Origin: JALORV01 sp963754065 | GTDB taxonomy: Bacteria; Pseudomonadota; Gammaproteobacteria; Burkholderiales; Burkholderiaceae_F | Assembly: GCA_963754065.1 (NCBI GenBank) | Contig: CAVWFH010000017.1 | Span: 33,090 to 97,089, forward strand | Direction: 5' to 3' | Length of the DNA: 64,000 nt | Shown here: positions 24,848-33,965 of the stretch, in pieces | Position numbering within the stretch: the first letter of the stretch is position 1 | Layout of the letters: every line of letters starts with the position of its first letter | Notes under the pieces: generated by a model | Seen by the model: only the letters and a program-made list of their open reading frames with translations | What the model was told of the DNA's origin: nothing | Database searches by the model: none | Translations under genes and position numbers: made by a program

Positions 24848-25800
24848 GCAAGCCCACGGTCTTCATCGACGGCGAACACGGCACGACGGGTCTCGAGATC
24901 CGCGAGCGACTGGCAGGCCACGGAAGCGTGCAGTTGCTGAGCCTGCCGTCCGAACAGCGCAAGGACGCGGCCGCCAAGCGAGCGGTCGTGGCGGCCGCCG
25001 ACGTCGTGATCCTGTGCCTGCCGGACGATGCCGCACGCGAAACGGTCGCGATGATCGGTGACGCGAAAACGCGCGTCATCGACGCGAGCAGCGCGCATCG
25101 CACTGCCGCGGGCTGGGTGTACGGATTTCCCGAACTGACGGCAACCCAGCGGCGGGCGGTGGCTCAGGCGCGCTTCGTCTCCAACCCCGGCTGCTATCCG
25201 ACAGGCTTCCTGTCGATCGTGCGGCCGCTGCGCGAGCGCGATTTGCTGCCGGCCGGATACCCGGTCAGCGTGCACGCGGTGTCGGGCTACACGGGCGGCG
25301 GGCGCAAGCTGATCGAGCGCTACGAGCAGGCGGGGGCCGGGACGCCGCCGAACTTCGTCGCCTACGGGCTCAATCTCGCCCACAAGCATCTCGGAGAAAT
25401 GCAGACGCACGGCCTGCTCGAACGTCCGCCGGTGTTTGCGCCGTCGGTCGGCGACTTCCGCCGCGGCATGCTGGTATCGGTACCGCTGCAGACGTCCCTG
25501 CTGCCGCGCCGAGTGACCGGTGCCGAACTGCACACGGCACTGACCGAACACTACGCCGGCGAGCACTTCGTCAGCGTTCGTCCGCTCAATGATGCAACGG
25601 CGCTGCGCGACGGCACCTACCTCGACGCCGAGGCACTGAACGGCAGCAATCGCCTTGAAGTTTTCGTCTATGCCAACGACGCCCAGCAGCAGGCGCTGCT
25701 GATCGCGCGGCTCGACAACCTCGGAAAGGGAGCCAGCGGAGCCGCTGTGCAGAACCTCAACCTGATGCTCGGACTGGCAGAACCGACCGGTCTCGACTGA
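24844..25800 (+). CDS. argC: N-acetyl-gamma-glutamyl-phosphate reductase, short (type 2) form
   Basis: ArgC reduces N-acetylglutamyl phosphate to the semialdehyde in arginine synthesis, using NADPH. The 318-residue protein is the shorter type: VFIDGEHGTTGLEIRERL (about 5-22), CLPDDAARETV (about 57-67), DASSAHRT (about 79-86), the catalytic FVSNPGCYPTGFLS (Cys about 120) and SGYTGGGRKLI (about 147-157). It overlaps the GNAT gene by four bases and paiB by one (TGATG). An upstream in-frame extension to 24526 lies inside the GNAT gene and is rejected. Confidence 0.94.
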   Translation: MSKPTVFIDGEHGTTGLEIRERLAGHGSVQLLSLPSEQRKDAAAKRAVVAAADVVILCLPDDAARETVAMIGDAKTRVIDASSAHRTAAGWVYGFPELTATQRRAVAQARFVSNPGCYPTGFLSIVRPLRERDLLPAGYPVSVHAVSGYTGGGRKLIERYEQAGAGTPPNFVAYGLNLAHKHLGEMQTHGLLERPPVFAPSVGDFRRGMLVSVPLQTSLLPRRVTGAELHTALTEHYAGEHFVSVRPLNDATALRDGTYLDAEALNGSNRLEVFVYANDAQQQALLIARLDNLGKGASGAAVQNLNLMLGLAEPTGLD

Positions 25801-26417
25801 TGTTGTACGCGCCCGCCCACTTTGCCTTGCGCCAGCGGGAACTCGCCGGCGCGCTCATGCGCGCACATCCCTTGGCGACACTGATCACGCAGACTGCGGA
25901 GGAGCCCTTCATCACGCATGCGCCGCTGCTGCTCGACGATCGCACCGATCCATGGCAGTTGCATGGCCATGTGGCACGCGCCAATCCGCATTGGCAGTCC
26001 TGGCGCGACGGCGATCCTCTGTTCGCCGTATTTCACGGCGGGGATGCCTATGTATCGCCGGCCCTCTACACGGTGCGAAAGGCGGTCCCGACCTGGAACT
26101 ATGCGGTTGTGCATGTCCGCGGCACGATTGCGATAACGCACGACAGCGAGGGCAAGGAACAGGTGCTCAAGGCACTGATCGACGCACATGACCCACCGTA
26201 CCGCGAGCAGTGGAACCAGATGGATCTTGCTTACCGAGAAGGCATGAAGGAAGGAATCGTTGCGTTCACGCTCGCGATCGATCGTCTCGAGGCGAAGTTC
26301 AAGCTCAGCCAGAACCGGCCGCTCGATGACCGTGAACGGGTGCGCAGTGCAATGCTCTCCGGTGGCGACAAGGGACGCGAGCTCGCCACATGGATGGAGC
26401 GGTTGAGCACGGAGTAG
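25800..26417 (+). CDS. PaiB-family FMN-binding protein
   Basis: The 205-residue protein matches PaiB: MLYAPAHFALRQRELAGALM at the N-terminus, THAPLLLDDR (about 40-49), HGHVARANPHW (about 56-66), FHGGDAYVSPALY (about 78-90), a PTWNYAVVHVRG element (about 97-108) and LSQNRPLDDRERV (about 174-186). PaiB proteins bind flavin and have been called negative regulators of sporulation or protease genes in Bacillus; the role in proteobacteria is unsettled. Coupled to argC by TGATG. Confidence 0.9.
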   Translation: MLYAPAHFALRQRELAGALMRAHPLATLITQTAEEPFITHAPLLLDDRTDPWQLHGHVARANPHWQSWRDGDPLFAVFHGGDAYVSPALYTVRKAVPTWNYAVVHVRGTIAITHDSEGKEQVLKALIDAHDPPYREQWNQMDLAYREGMKEGIVAFTLAIDRLEAKFKLSQNRPLDDRERVRSAMLSGGDKGRELATWMERLSTE

Positions 26418-26434
26418 CAAGGCGGGATCTAGCG

Positions 26435-27337
26435 ATGACCCGGACACTCGAGATCGAACACGTCACGACCTACCGCTATGCGCAGCCGGTGAGGTTCGGA
26501 CAGCACCGCGTGATGTTCCGACCGCGCACCGGCAACGACATCCGGCTGCTCGATGCGCGCATCGACGTCAATGTGCCGTCACAGATCGATTGGGTGCTGG
26601 ACACCTACTCAAACTCGGTCACGCTGGTCCAGCCGCAGCAGCACGCCGCCGAACTGCAGATCAGGTGCAGCATCCGCATCGAGCATGACGGTGTTCGCGG
26701 CGTGAGGGAGCTGCCCCTCGCACCGCACGCGCAACGCTGGCCATTTGACTACACGGCCGACGAGCGCCGTGACCTCGGTTCCTTGCTCGAACGGCACTAT
26801 CCGGACCCGAAAGGCCGGCTGTTCGAGTGGTGCCGTCCGTTCCTGGCGCCGACAGTGCGGCCCGATACGCGCGAACTGCTGATGTCGATCGCGTCGACAA
26901 TCAAGACAGGATTCAGTTACGAGACGCGCGATGCGGAAGGTACGCAGACGCCGGACGAAACCCTTCAGCGCGGCGCAGGTACCTGCCGCGACTTTGCGCT
27001 GCTGATGATGGAAGTGGTGCGGCGACTCGGCATGGCGGCACGCTTTGTGTCTGGGTATCTGTATGACCCGGCACTCGACGCGGGCGAAGGTTCGGCGGCC
27101 GACGCGGTTATCAGTGGAGCCGGTGCCACGCATGCTTGGTTGCATGTGTACTTGCCGGGCGCCGGCTGGGTGCCGTTCGATCCGACCAATGCGCTGTTCG
27201 GTGGCTCGAATCTCATTCGCGTCGCCTATGCGCGCGATCCGGGCCTGGCGGAACCGGTGGTCGGCAGCTGGTTCGGCGAGGCGGAGGTCTTCAGGGAAAT
27301 GACCGTACACGTCGGAGTGCGCAGCATCCCGGCTTGA
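26435..27337 (+). CDS. Transglutaminase-like cysteine protease family protein
   Basis: The 300-residue cytoplasmic protein has the N-terminal bacterial transglutaminase-like domain (TYRYAQPVRFGQHRVMFRPR, about 10-29) followed by the papain-like core. The predicted Cys is in GTCRDFALLMMEV (about 186-198), His in THAWLHVYLPGAGW (about 231-244) and Asp in PFDPTN. Members with this layout hydrolyse peptides or modify glutamine. ATP-grasp and alpha-E partner genes often accompany them but are absent here. It follows paiB by 17 bp, the last gene of the run. Confidence 0.85.
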   Translation: MTRTLEIEHVTTYRYAQPVRFGQHRVMFRPRTGNDIRLLDARIDVNVPSQIDWVLDTYSNSVTLVQPQQHAAELQIRCSIRIEHDGVRGVRELPLAPHAQRWPFDYTADERRDLGSLLERHYPDPKGRLFEWCRPFLAPTVRPDTRELLMSIASTIKTGFSYETRDAEGTQTPDETLQRGAGTCRDFALLMMEVVRRLGMAARFVSGYLYDPALDAGEGSAADAVISGAGATHAWLHVYLPGAGWVPFDPTNALFGGSNLIRVAYARDPGLAEPVVGSWFGEAEVFREMTVHVGVRSIPA

Positions 27338-27379
27338 CGCGCGGGCGATTACCGCGCGCGAGGAAACCCGCACAGCGGT

Positions 27380-28099
27380 TCAGGCCGCTTCGCCCAGATA
27401 GGCCTCACGCACCTTCGGGTCGGTCAGCAGATCATGCGCGTTGCCGCTGAGCGTGATCAATCCCGATTCCATCACGTACGCGCGATGCGCCGCCTCGAGT
27501 GCGAGGCGTGCATTCTGCTCGACCAGCAGCATCGGCACCTTGCGGGCCGCCACGGTGCGGATAACCTCGAAGACTTTCTCGACCATGATGGGCGACAGAC
27601 CCATCGAGGGTTCGTCAAGCAGCAGCAACTTCGGCTGGCTCATCAGCGCGCGTGCCATGGCCAGCATCTGCTGTTCGCCACCGGACAGCGTGCCGGCGAG
27701 CTGTCTTGCGCGCTCCTTCAGGCGTGGAAAAATCGCGAACATCTCTTCGATGTCGCGCTTGATTCCCGCCTCGTCATTGCGCACGAACGCGCCCATCTGC
27801 ATGTTCTCGGTCACCGACATGCGCGCGAACACCCCGCGTCCCTCCGGAACCATCGCCAGGCCCTGCGCCAACAACTGGTAGGACGCCAGTCCGCGCGTCG
27901 TGCGGCCCATGTAGTCGATCTCGCCGGCCCAGGCCTGGGTGCTGGTGATCGCCTTCAAAGTGGAAGTCTTGCCGGCGCCGTTGGCGCCGATCAGCGTCAC
28001 CAGTTCGCCGGCGCGCACCTCGAGGTCGACGCCCTTGACGGCCTGAATACCGCCGTAAGCGACTTTCAGTCCCGCGACGCGAAGGACGACATCAGCCAT
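27380..28099 (-). CDS. livF: Branched-chain amino acid ABC transporter ATP-binding protein LivF
   Basis: The 239-residue ATPase powers import by the LivHM channel. Visible are Walker A GANGAGKTSTL (about 38-48), Q-loop region, signature LSGGEQQMLAMARAL (about 136-150), Walker B LLLLDEPSMGLSP (about 156-168) and the H-loop as EQN. The start at 28099 is not coupled to livG as usual. Instead about 150 bp of other sequence, including a degenerate copy of this gene's 5' end, lies in front. The 3' end is 42 bp from the convergent transglutaminase gene. Confidence 0.95.
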   Translation of the reverse strand: MADVVLRVAGLKVAYGGIQAVKGVDLEVRAGELVTLIGANGAGKTSTLKAITSTQAWAGEIDYMGRTTRGLASYQLLAQGLAMVPEGRGVFARMSVTENMQMGAFVRNDEAGIKRDIEEMFAIFPRLKERARQLAGTLSGGEQQMLAMARALMSQPKLLLLDEPSMGLSPIMVEKVFEVIRTVAARKVPMLLVEQNARLALEAAHRAYVMESGLITLSGNAHDLLTDPKVREAYLGEAA

Positions 28100-28120
28100 G
28101 CGACATTCCAGCAATGCGCG

Positions 28121-28156
28121 CTCCCTCCCCCTCGCGGGGGAGGGTCGGGGAGGGGG
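28121..28156. repeat. GC-rich palindromic element in the livG-livF gap
   Basis: CCCTCCCC and GGGGAGGG form an inverted repeat around a CTCGCG core, followed by a second GGGGAGGGGG block. Such C-rich/G-rich intergenic elements recur in many Burkholderiales genomes and may be non-autonomous repeats. Here it separates livF from a broken copy of the livF start. Copy number elsewhere cannot be judged from one window. Confidence 0.55.
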
Positions 28157-28198
28157 CCTCCGGAGTCGCCCGGGCGGGCGCAGCGCGTAGCGCGCAGA

Positions 28199-28248
28199 CC
28201 GCCATAGGCAACCTTGAGCCCCGCGACGCGAAGGACGACGTCGCTCAT
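28199..28248 (-). pseudogene. Degenerate copy of the livF 5' end
   Basis: From the ATG at 28248 the minus strand reads MSDVVLRVAGLKVAYGG, almost the same as the true livF start MADVVLRVAGLKVAYGG at 28099. DNA identity is about 80% over 50 bp. The frame then runs into unrelated GC-rich sequence and stops at 28066. The start lies one base after the livG TGA, the position expected for a coupled livF. This looks like the remnant of an older or duplicate livF left by recombination. Confidence 0.75.
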
Positions 28249-28249
28249 C

Positions 28250-29041
28250 TCAGGCCACCTTCGTTGCCACGTTCTTGTGGCCGCCGCCCAGATACGCCTC
28301 GATTACTGCGGGATCGCGTTGGACGTCGGCGGGAGCGCCGACGGCGATCATCTTGCCGTAGTCGAGCACGGTCACACGGTCGCACAGTCCCATCACGAGT
28401 TTCACGTCGTGCTCGATCAGCAGGATCGTGATGCCGTCCCGGCTGATCGCCTCGAGCAGCGCGCGCAAGGCGAGCTTTTCGGTCGCGTTCATGCCGGCGG
28501 CGGGTTCGTCGAGCGCGAGCAGCTTGGGCTCGGTCGCCAGTGCCCGCGCAATCTCGAGGCGGCGTTGATCGCCGTAGGCCAGCGTGCGGGCCTGGTAGTC
28601 GGCGTACTTGCGTATGCCGACGTACTCGAGCAACTCAAGTGAACGCGCCTTGATCGCGCGCTCTTCCTCGACTGTCCTGCGCGTGCGCAGGATCGCCCCG
28701 AGCGCGGTCGCGTGCGTGCGTACATGGCGACCGACCATGACGTTCTCGAGCGCCGTCATGTCCGGGAACAGGCGAATGTTCTGGAACGTGCGCGCGATGC
28801 CGGCTTGCGCGACACGATGCACATCGGTCGGCGCGTACGGCTTGCCGTCGAGTTCGAACGTGCCGGAATCTGGCGTGTAGAGGCCGGTGATGACGTTGAA
28901 GAAGGTTGTCTTGCCTGCGCCGTTCGGACCGATCAGGCCGTAGATTTCGCCGCGCCCGATCTCGATGCCGACTTCCGACAGCGCCTGCAGGCCGCCGAAG
29001 CGCTTGTTGACACCACCCACCCGCAGCACGAGTTCGCGCAT
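28250..29041 (-). CDS. livG: Branched-chain amino acid ABC transporter ATP-binding protein LivG
   Basis: The 263-residue ATPase carries Walker A GPNGAGKTTFFNVITG (about 39-54), the LivG-specific long insertion after the Q-loop (RTFQNIRLFPDMTALENVMVG, shown in part; about 86-106), signature LAYGDQRRLEIARALA (about 153-168) and Walker B LLALDEPAAGMN (about 173-184). The start at 29041 overlaps the livM stop as TGATG. I reject a longer frame to 29101 because it lies inside livM. Confidence 0.95.
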   Translation of the reverse strand: MRELVLRVGGVNKRFGGLQALSEVGIEIGRGEIYGLIGPNGAGKTTFFNVITGLYTPDSGTFELDGKPYAPTDVHRVAQAGIARTFQNIRLFPDMTALENVMVGRHVRTHATALGAILRTRRTVEEERAIKARSLELLEYVGIRKYADYQARTLAYGDQRRLEIARALATEPKLLALDEPAAGMNATEKLALRALLEAISRDGITILLIEHDVKLVMGLCDRVTVLDYGKMIAVGAPADVQRDPAVIEAYLGGGHKNVATKVA

Positions 29042-30171
29042 CACGCCCTCTGTGTCGAGGTGCGGCTGGCCGGATTGACGCCGTGCTCGGGTGCCGGCCA
29101 CAGTCCCTTCGGCCGGTACAACATGATCAGCACCATCGCCAGACCGTAAAGCATCATGCGCAGGACTTCCGCGTCGATGACGACATGTCCGAACAGGAAT
29201 GTCTGCACCGGCACCACCGTGTGCCGCAGGACTTCAGGAAACATCGCGAGCAGGACCGCGCCGAGAACGACGCCCGGGATGTGTCCGAGTCCGCCGAGCA
29301 CGACCATGGCCAACACGATGATGGATTCGTTCAGCGTGAATGACTCCGGTGAGACGAAGCCCTGGAATGCCGAGAACATCGCGCCCGATACACCGCCGAA
29401 CGTCGCGCCGAGCGAGAACGCGAGCAGCTTCACGTTGCGCACGTTGATGCCCATCGCCTTGGCCGCGATCTCGTCCTCGCGGATCGCCATCCAGGCGCGG
29501 CCGAGGCGTGAGTCCTGCAGCCGCACGCAGATGACGATCGTGATGATCGTCAGCACCAGGAACAGGTAGTAATAGAGATACACCGACGGCAGGCTGATCC
29601 CGAGGAGATTCTGCGTCTTGCCGAAATTGACGCCGGCGATCGTGATCGGGTCAATCAGCGTGATTCCCTGCGGCCCGTTGGTGATGTTCAGCGGAGCATT
29701 CAGGTTGTTCAGGAAGATGCGGACAATCTCGCCGAAGCCGAGGGTCACGATGGCAAGGTAGTCACCCCGCAGCTTGAGCACCGGCGCACCGAGGATGACG
29801 CCGAACGTTGCCGCCAGGCCGGCGCCGAGCGGTATCACAACCCAGATCGAGTTGTGCAGACCGGTCGGGAACATCTGTGCGATCCACGGAAACGTGCTGG
29901 TCAGGTGCGGCGAGGCGAGCAGGGCATACATGTACGCCCCGACCGCATAGAACGCGATGTAGCCGAGGTCGAGCAGACCGGCGAAGCCAACGACGATGTT
30001 GAGTCCCAATGCCAGCATCACGTACAGGCACGCGAACGCGAGCGCGCGGACCCAGGCATTGCCGAGTTGGCCTACGATGAACGGCAGCAGCAACAGGACG
30101 ATCGCGACCGCGGCCGTCGCCAGCCAGACAGCGGATCGGTTCTGCGACAGACGCGGCAGCAGGGTGCCCAT
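29041..30171 (-). CDS. livM: Branched-chain amino acid ABC transporter permease LivM
   Basis: The 376-residue inner-membrane protein shows about ten hydrophobic segments. The LivM markers are LNIVVGFAGLLDLGYIAFYAVG (first part; about 58-79), LKLRGDYLAIVTLGFGEIVR (about 132-151), and the EAA-like cytoplasmic loop GRAWMAIREDEIAAKAMGIN (about 231-250) that contacts the ATPases. The start ATG at 30171 is two bases after the livH stop. The open frame continues upstream to 30906, but that part is a shadow of livH. Confidence 0.95.
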   Translation of the reverse strand: MGTLLPRLSQNRSAVWLATAAVAIVLLLLPFIVGQLGNAWVRALAFACLYVMLALGLNIVVGFAGLLDLGYIAFYAVGAYMYALLASPHLTSTFPWIAQMFPTGLHNSIWVVIPLGAGLAATFGVILGAPVLKLRGDYLAIVTLGFGEIVRIFLNNLNAPLNITNGPQGITLIDPITIAGVNFGKTQNLLGISLPSVYLYYYLFLVLTIITIVICVRLQDSRLGRAWMAIREDEIAAKAMGINVRNVKLLAFSLGATFGGVSGAMFSAFQGFVSPESFTLNESIIVLAMVVLGGLGHIPGVVLGAVLLAMFPEVLRHTVVPVQTFLFGHVVIDAEVLRMMLYGLAMVLIMLYRPKGLWPAPEHGVNPASRTSTQRA

Positions 30172-30173
30172 GG

Positions 30174-31103
30174 TCAGGCGCGGTCGGCGACGCGTTCGCC
30201 GAGCAGTCCGGATGGCCGGAAGATCAGCACCAGCACCAGGATGGCGAACGCAAACACGTCCTGGTAGTGGCTTCCCAGGATGCCGCCGGTCAACTGTCCG
30301 ATATAGCCCGCGCCCAGTGATTCGATCAGCCCGAGCAGCAGGCCCCCTAGCATCGCCCCGGGGATGTTGCCGATGCCTCCCAGCACGGCAGCGGTAAAGG
30401 CCTTGAGGCCGGGCAGAAAGCCCATGTAGAAGTGCGCAACGCCGTAGGTTGCAGCCAGCATCACGCCGGCGAGCGCCGCCAGTGCGGCGCCGATCGCGAA
30501 CGTGGCGGCGATCACGAAGTTGGGGTTGACACCCATCAGTCCGGCCACGCGTGGGTTCTCTGCCGTGGCGCGCATCGCGCGGCCCAGCTTGGTGCGGTTG
30601 ACGAGCAGCATCAGGCCCACCATGACGATGGCCGAGAACGCGATCACCAGCAGCTTGGTGATCGTGACCGTGGCTCCGCCGATCTCGATCGGCGTGTTGG
30701 GTATCAGTTGCGGGAAGGTCAGGTAGTTGCGGCCCCAGACGAGCATCGCCACGGTCTGGATGACGATGGATACACCGATCGCGGTGATCAGCGGTGCCAG
30801 TCGCGGAGCATTGCGCAGCGGTCGATAGGCCACGCGCTCGATAACCAGGCTCAGCACCACACAGACAGGTATTGCCGCCAGCAAGCCGGCGGAGATCAGC
30901 ACCCACCCGGGTATGCCGGGGAAAAGCGCCTGCAACAGCAGGATTGTCGACAGGGCGGTGAGTGCACCGACTGTCAGGACATCGCCGTGCGCGAAGTTGA
31001 TCAGGTTGAGGATCCCGTAGACCATCGTGTAGCCGAGCGCGATCAGCGAATACATGCTGCCGAGCACGAGGCCGTTGAGGATCTGCTGGATGAACGTTTC
31101 CAT
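30174..31103 (-). CDS. livH: Branched-chain amino acid ABC transporter permease LivH
   Basis: The 309-residue permease begins METFIQQILNGLVLGSMYSL and continues IALGYTMVYGILNLINFAHGD (about 21-41), hallmarks of LivH. The coupling loop GRAMRATAENPRVAGLMGVN lies near residues 175-194. Eight or so membrane segments are evident. It is the first membrane gene of a livHMGF set; the binding-protein gene livJ lies upstream behind its own terminator. Confidence 0.95.
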   Translation of the reverse strand: METFIQQILNGLVLGSMYSLIALGYTMVYGILNLINFAHGDVLTVGALTALSTILLLQALFPGIPGWVLISAGLLAAIPVCVVLSLVIERVAYRPLRNAPRLAPLITAIGVSIVIQTVAMLVWGRNYLTFPQLIPNTPIEIGGATVTITKLLVIAFSAIVMVGLMLLVNRTKLGRAMRATAENPRVAGLMGVNPNFVIAATFAIGAALAALAGVMLAATYGVAHFYMGFLPGLKAFTAAVLGGIGNIPGAMLGGLLLGLIESLGAGYIGQLTGGILGSHYQDVFAFAILVLVLIFRPSGLLGERVADRA

Positions 31104-31188
31104 CGACGCCTTTTGTTAGCGGCTGCGGGCGCTACCTGGCTGCGCGATCGCGCATCGTAGCAAGGCGCTTGATGCGTGCTCGGATGTC

Positions 31189-31217
31189 CAAAGAAAACGG
31201 CACCCGAGGGTGCCGTT
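31189..31217 (-). terminator. Intrinsic terminator after livJ
   Basis: On the minus strand a 10-bp perfect stem (AACGGCACCC with GGGTGCCGTT, two-base loop) is followed by TTCTTTGG, so the T-rich run starts within the stem's end. It lies 20 bp past the livJ stop and 85 bp before livH. It may terminate the abundant binding-protein message while allowing some read-through into livHMGF. Confidence 0.75.
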
Positions 31218-31236
31218 GTCGTGGAGCCGACAGGTC

Positions 31237-32427
31237 CTAGCGAACCGTCGAGAGATACTCGAGTTTGTCGCCCGAGACCTTGAACATCGAGATGGCGCCG
31301 TTCTTGAGGTCGCCCTTCTCGTCGAACACGATCGTGCCGGTCAGGCCCGGGTAGTTCGTCGCGGGCACGGCGGCCGCGATCGCAGCGCGATCGGCCTTGC
31401 CGGAACGCTTGATCGCGTCCGCGATGATGTACACCGCGTCGTAGGAGTACGGCGAATAGATCTGCACGTCCTGGCCGAATTCCGCCTTGTACTTGGCCTT
31501 GAACTCCTCGCCCTTGGCGAGCTTCTCGACCGCCTCGCCCGCCATCGAGCAATGCATGATCCCGGCAGCGTCGCCAGCCAGCTTGATGAACTCGGGCGAG
31601 CACACGCCGTCACCGGCGAGCAGTACCGACTTCAGGCCGAGCTGCTTCATCTGCTTGGCCATCGGGCCGGCGGTGGCGTCCATGCCGCCGTACATGACGA
31701 CGTCGGGCTTGGCGCCGCGGATCTTCGTCAAAATGGCATTGAAGTCCGTCGTCTTGTCGGTGGCGAACTCGCGGGCAACGACCTTGATGCCCTTTTCCTT
31801 CGCGACCTTCTCGACCACGTCGGCCAGGCCCTGGCCGTAGGCGGTGCGGTCATCGACGATCGCCATGGTCTTGGCCTTGAGCGCGTCATGAGCGTAGTTG
31901 GCAAGCACGGCGCCCTGCTGGTTGTCGTTGGCGACGACGCGGAACGTGGTCTTGAAGCCCTGTTCGGTGAGCTTCGGGTTCGTCGCCGACGGCGAGATCT
32001 GGGTCATGCCGGCGTCGGAGTAGATCTTCGAGGCCGGGATCGACGTGCCGGAGTTCAGGTGACCGACCACGGCAACAGCGCCGGAGTCGACGATCTTCTG
32101 TGCAGCGAGCGTGCCTTCCTTTGGATCGGCCTTGTCGTCTTCGCCGAGGATCACGATCTCGAACACCTGGTCGCCGATCTTGATGCCGCCCGCCGCATTG
32201 ATTTCCTTGGCTGCGAGCTTGGCGCCGTTCTCGTTGTCCTTGCCCAGGTGGGCGATACCGCCGGTCAGCGGGGCCACGTGCCCGATCTTGATCTGGCCTT
32301 TCTGCGGCGCGGCTGCTGCAGCCTTGGGGGCTTCAGCCTTGGGGGCTTCCTCTTTCTTGCCACAAGCGGCAAGCGCAACCGCGGCGGCAATCGCCAGCGG
32401 TGCAAGCTTGATAATCTGGTGATTCAT
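31237..32427 (-). CDS. livJ: Branched-chain amino acid ABC transporter substrate-binding lipoprotein
   Basis: The 396-residue protein starts with a lipoprotein signal ending LAACGKK (lipid Cys at residue 22), then an Ala/Pro/Lys linker and a type I periplasmic-binding fold: IKIGHVAPLTGGIAHLGKDN (about 46-65), NGAKLAAKEINAAGG and VVGHLNSGTSIPAS (about 118-131). It captures leucine, isoleucine, valine or related amino acids for LivHMGF. The lipid anchor and the KAEAPKAAAAAP linker are common in betaproteobacterial versions. The gap before the divergent dadA gene is 268 bp and shows no gene. Confidence 0.93.
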   Translation of the reverse strand: MNHQIIKLAPLAIAAAVALAACGKKEEAPKAEAPKAAAAAPQKGQIKIGHVAPLTGGIAHLGKDNENGAKLAAKEINAAGGIKIGDQVFEIVILGEDDKADPKEGTLAAQKIVDSGAVAVVGHLNSGTSIPASKIYSDAGMTQISPSATNPKLTEQGFKTTFRVVANDNQQGAVLANYAHDALKAKTMAIVDDRTAYGQGLADVVEKVAKEKGIKVVAREFATDKTTDFNAILTKIRGAKPDVVMYGGMDATAGPMAKQMKQLGLKSVLLAGDGVCSPEFIKLAGDAAGIMHCSMAGEAVEKLAKGEEFKAKYKAEFGQDVQIYSPYSYDAVYIIADAIKRSGKADRAAIAAAVPATNYPGLTGTIVFDEKGDLKNGAISMFKVSGDKLEYLSTVR

Positions 32428-32695
32428 GACCTTTTCTCCTCTATGAGTGTCGGCCGACTGGTGATGTGTCCTTGGGAACTGTTCTTGGGGACGTGGGCCC
32501 GCTGATTCTTCGCGGCGGCACCCATCACCCGAGACAGGAGCGCTAGCCTGCGAAAGCGCAGGATTGTACTCAGGTAAGAACCCCCTGCAAGGCGGGCACC
32601 TCGAACCGTGATCCGGCGTTGCACGGATGAGGCGGCGTCCAGGCCGTTCGCGCTCCTTAGAATTGCGCTTTTACGAAACCACGCGGATCAGGAAC

Positions 32696-33952
32696 GTGCG
32701 CGTACTCGTCCTCGGCGCCGGCGTCGTCGGTGTGGCCAGTGCGTGGTTCCTCAGGGAAGCCGGCCACGACGTCGTTGTAGTCGATCGACAGCCCGGCCCG
32801 GCACTCGAAACGAGCTTTGCGAACGGCGGGCAGATCTCGGCCAGCCACGCCGAGCCCTGGGCCAATCCGGCTGCGCCGGGCAAGATCGTGCACTGGATGG
32901 GACGGCCCGACGCGCCGCTGCTGGTCCGGCCGCGTGCGGACCTGCATCAATGGCTCTGGGGCGCCGCGTTTCTTCGCGAATGCTGGCCGTCCCGCACGGC
33001 GGCGAACATCCGGACGATCCTCGCGCTCGCGCTGCACAGCCGCGACGTCGTCAAGCGCCTGCGACGCGAACTTGCGCTCGAGTACGACTGTGTCGAGCGC
33101 GGCATCCTGCACTTTTATACCGATCGTCGGGAATTCGAGGCGTCGCTGGCGCCGGCCGCATTGATGCGCGAACTGGGCTGCAGCCGCCGCTCGATCTCTG
33201 CGCAGGAAGCGGTCGCACTCGAACCGGCCCTGGCGCCGGTCGAGCATCGGATCGTCGGTGCGGACTACTGCGCTGAGGATGAGTCCGGCGACGCCCACCG
33301 GTTCACCGAACAGCTCGCGCTGCGCTGCGTCGAGCGCGGCGTGCAGTTCCTGTTCGGCTCGACCGCGACCTCGATCCTGCTGGCGGACGGGCGAGCGCGC
33401 GGCGCCCTGCTGCGCGATGCCCAGGGCGGTCTGCGCGAGTTGCCGGCGGATGCGACGCTCGTCTGCCTGGGCGTGGAGTCGGTGGCCCTGCTGCGTGGCG
33501 TCATCCGGCGCCTGATGATCTACCCCGGCAAGGGGTACTCGGCGACCTTCGACGTTCTCGACCCGTCGAAGGCGCCGCGGGTCAGCCTGACCGATGATGA
33601 ATTCAAGCTGGTGTTTTCTCGGTTCGGCAACCGGCTCCGCGTTGCCGGGACCGCTGAGATCGCAGGCTGGGGCACCGAGCTGAATCCGCTCCGCTGCGAG
33701 GCCCTGACGCGCCGCACGGCGCAACTCTTCCCCGGAGCCTGCAACTACGAGAAGCCGGACTACTGGGCGGGGCGGCGCCCCGTCACGCCGTCGAACGTGC
33801 CCTACTTGGGGCGGACCCGGATCGAGGGGTTGTTCCTCAACGCCGGTCACGGCACGCTGGGCTGGACACTCGGTCCCGGAAACGGCGAGCTGATTGCGCA
33901 AGCCATTTCCGGCGGTGCGACCGACCTGCCACTGTCGGCGGACCCCCATTGA
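32696..33952 (+). CDS. dadA: D-amino acid dehydrogenase small-subunit type (FAD)
   Basis: DadA oxidises D-amino acids such as D-alanine at the inner membrane. The 418-residue protein opens with the FAD-binding VLVLGAGVVGVASAWFLREAG (first 20 residues), then VVVDRQPGPALETSFANGGQ and a WANPAAPGKI loop (about 63-72). C-terminal FAD-contact segments are RPVTPSNVPYLGRT (about 360-373) and NAGHGTLGWTLGPGNG (about 380-395). The start is a GTG at 32696 preceded by AGGA; the frame extends upstream without support. No dadX (racemase) is adjacent. Confidence 0.9.
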   Translation: MRVLVLGAGVVGVASAWFLREAGHDVVVVDRQPGPALETSFANGGQISASHAEPWANPAAPGKIVHWMGRPDAPLLVRPRADLHQWLWGAAFLRECWPSRTAANIRTILALALHSRDVVKRLRRELALEYDCVERGILHFYTDRREFEASLAPAALMRELGCSRRSISAQEAVALEPALAPVEHRIVGADYCAEDESGDAHRFTEQLALRCVERGVQFLFGSTATSILLADGRARGALLRDAQGGLRELPADATLVCLGVESVALLRGVIRRLMIYPGKGYSATFDVLDPSKAPRVSLTDDEFKLVFSRFGNRLRVAGTAEIAGWGTELNPLRCEALTRRTAQLFPGACNYEKPDYWAGRRPVTPSNVPYLGRTRIEGLFLNAGHGTLGWTLGPGNGELIAQAISGGATDLPLSADPH

Positions 33953-33965
33953 CCCGGGTCGGCCG

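Noticed and set aside
29041..30906. LivM start moved up to 30906
   Set aside because: The upstream part is antisense-unrelated sequence overlapping livH out of frame; the LivM domain starts at 30171, two bases after livH.
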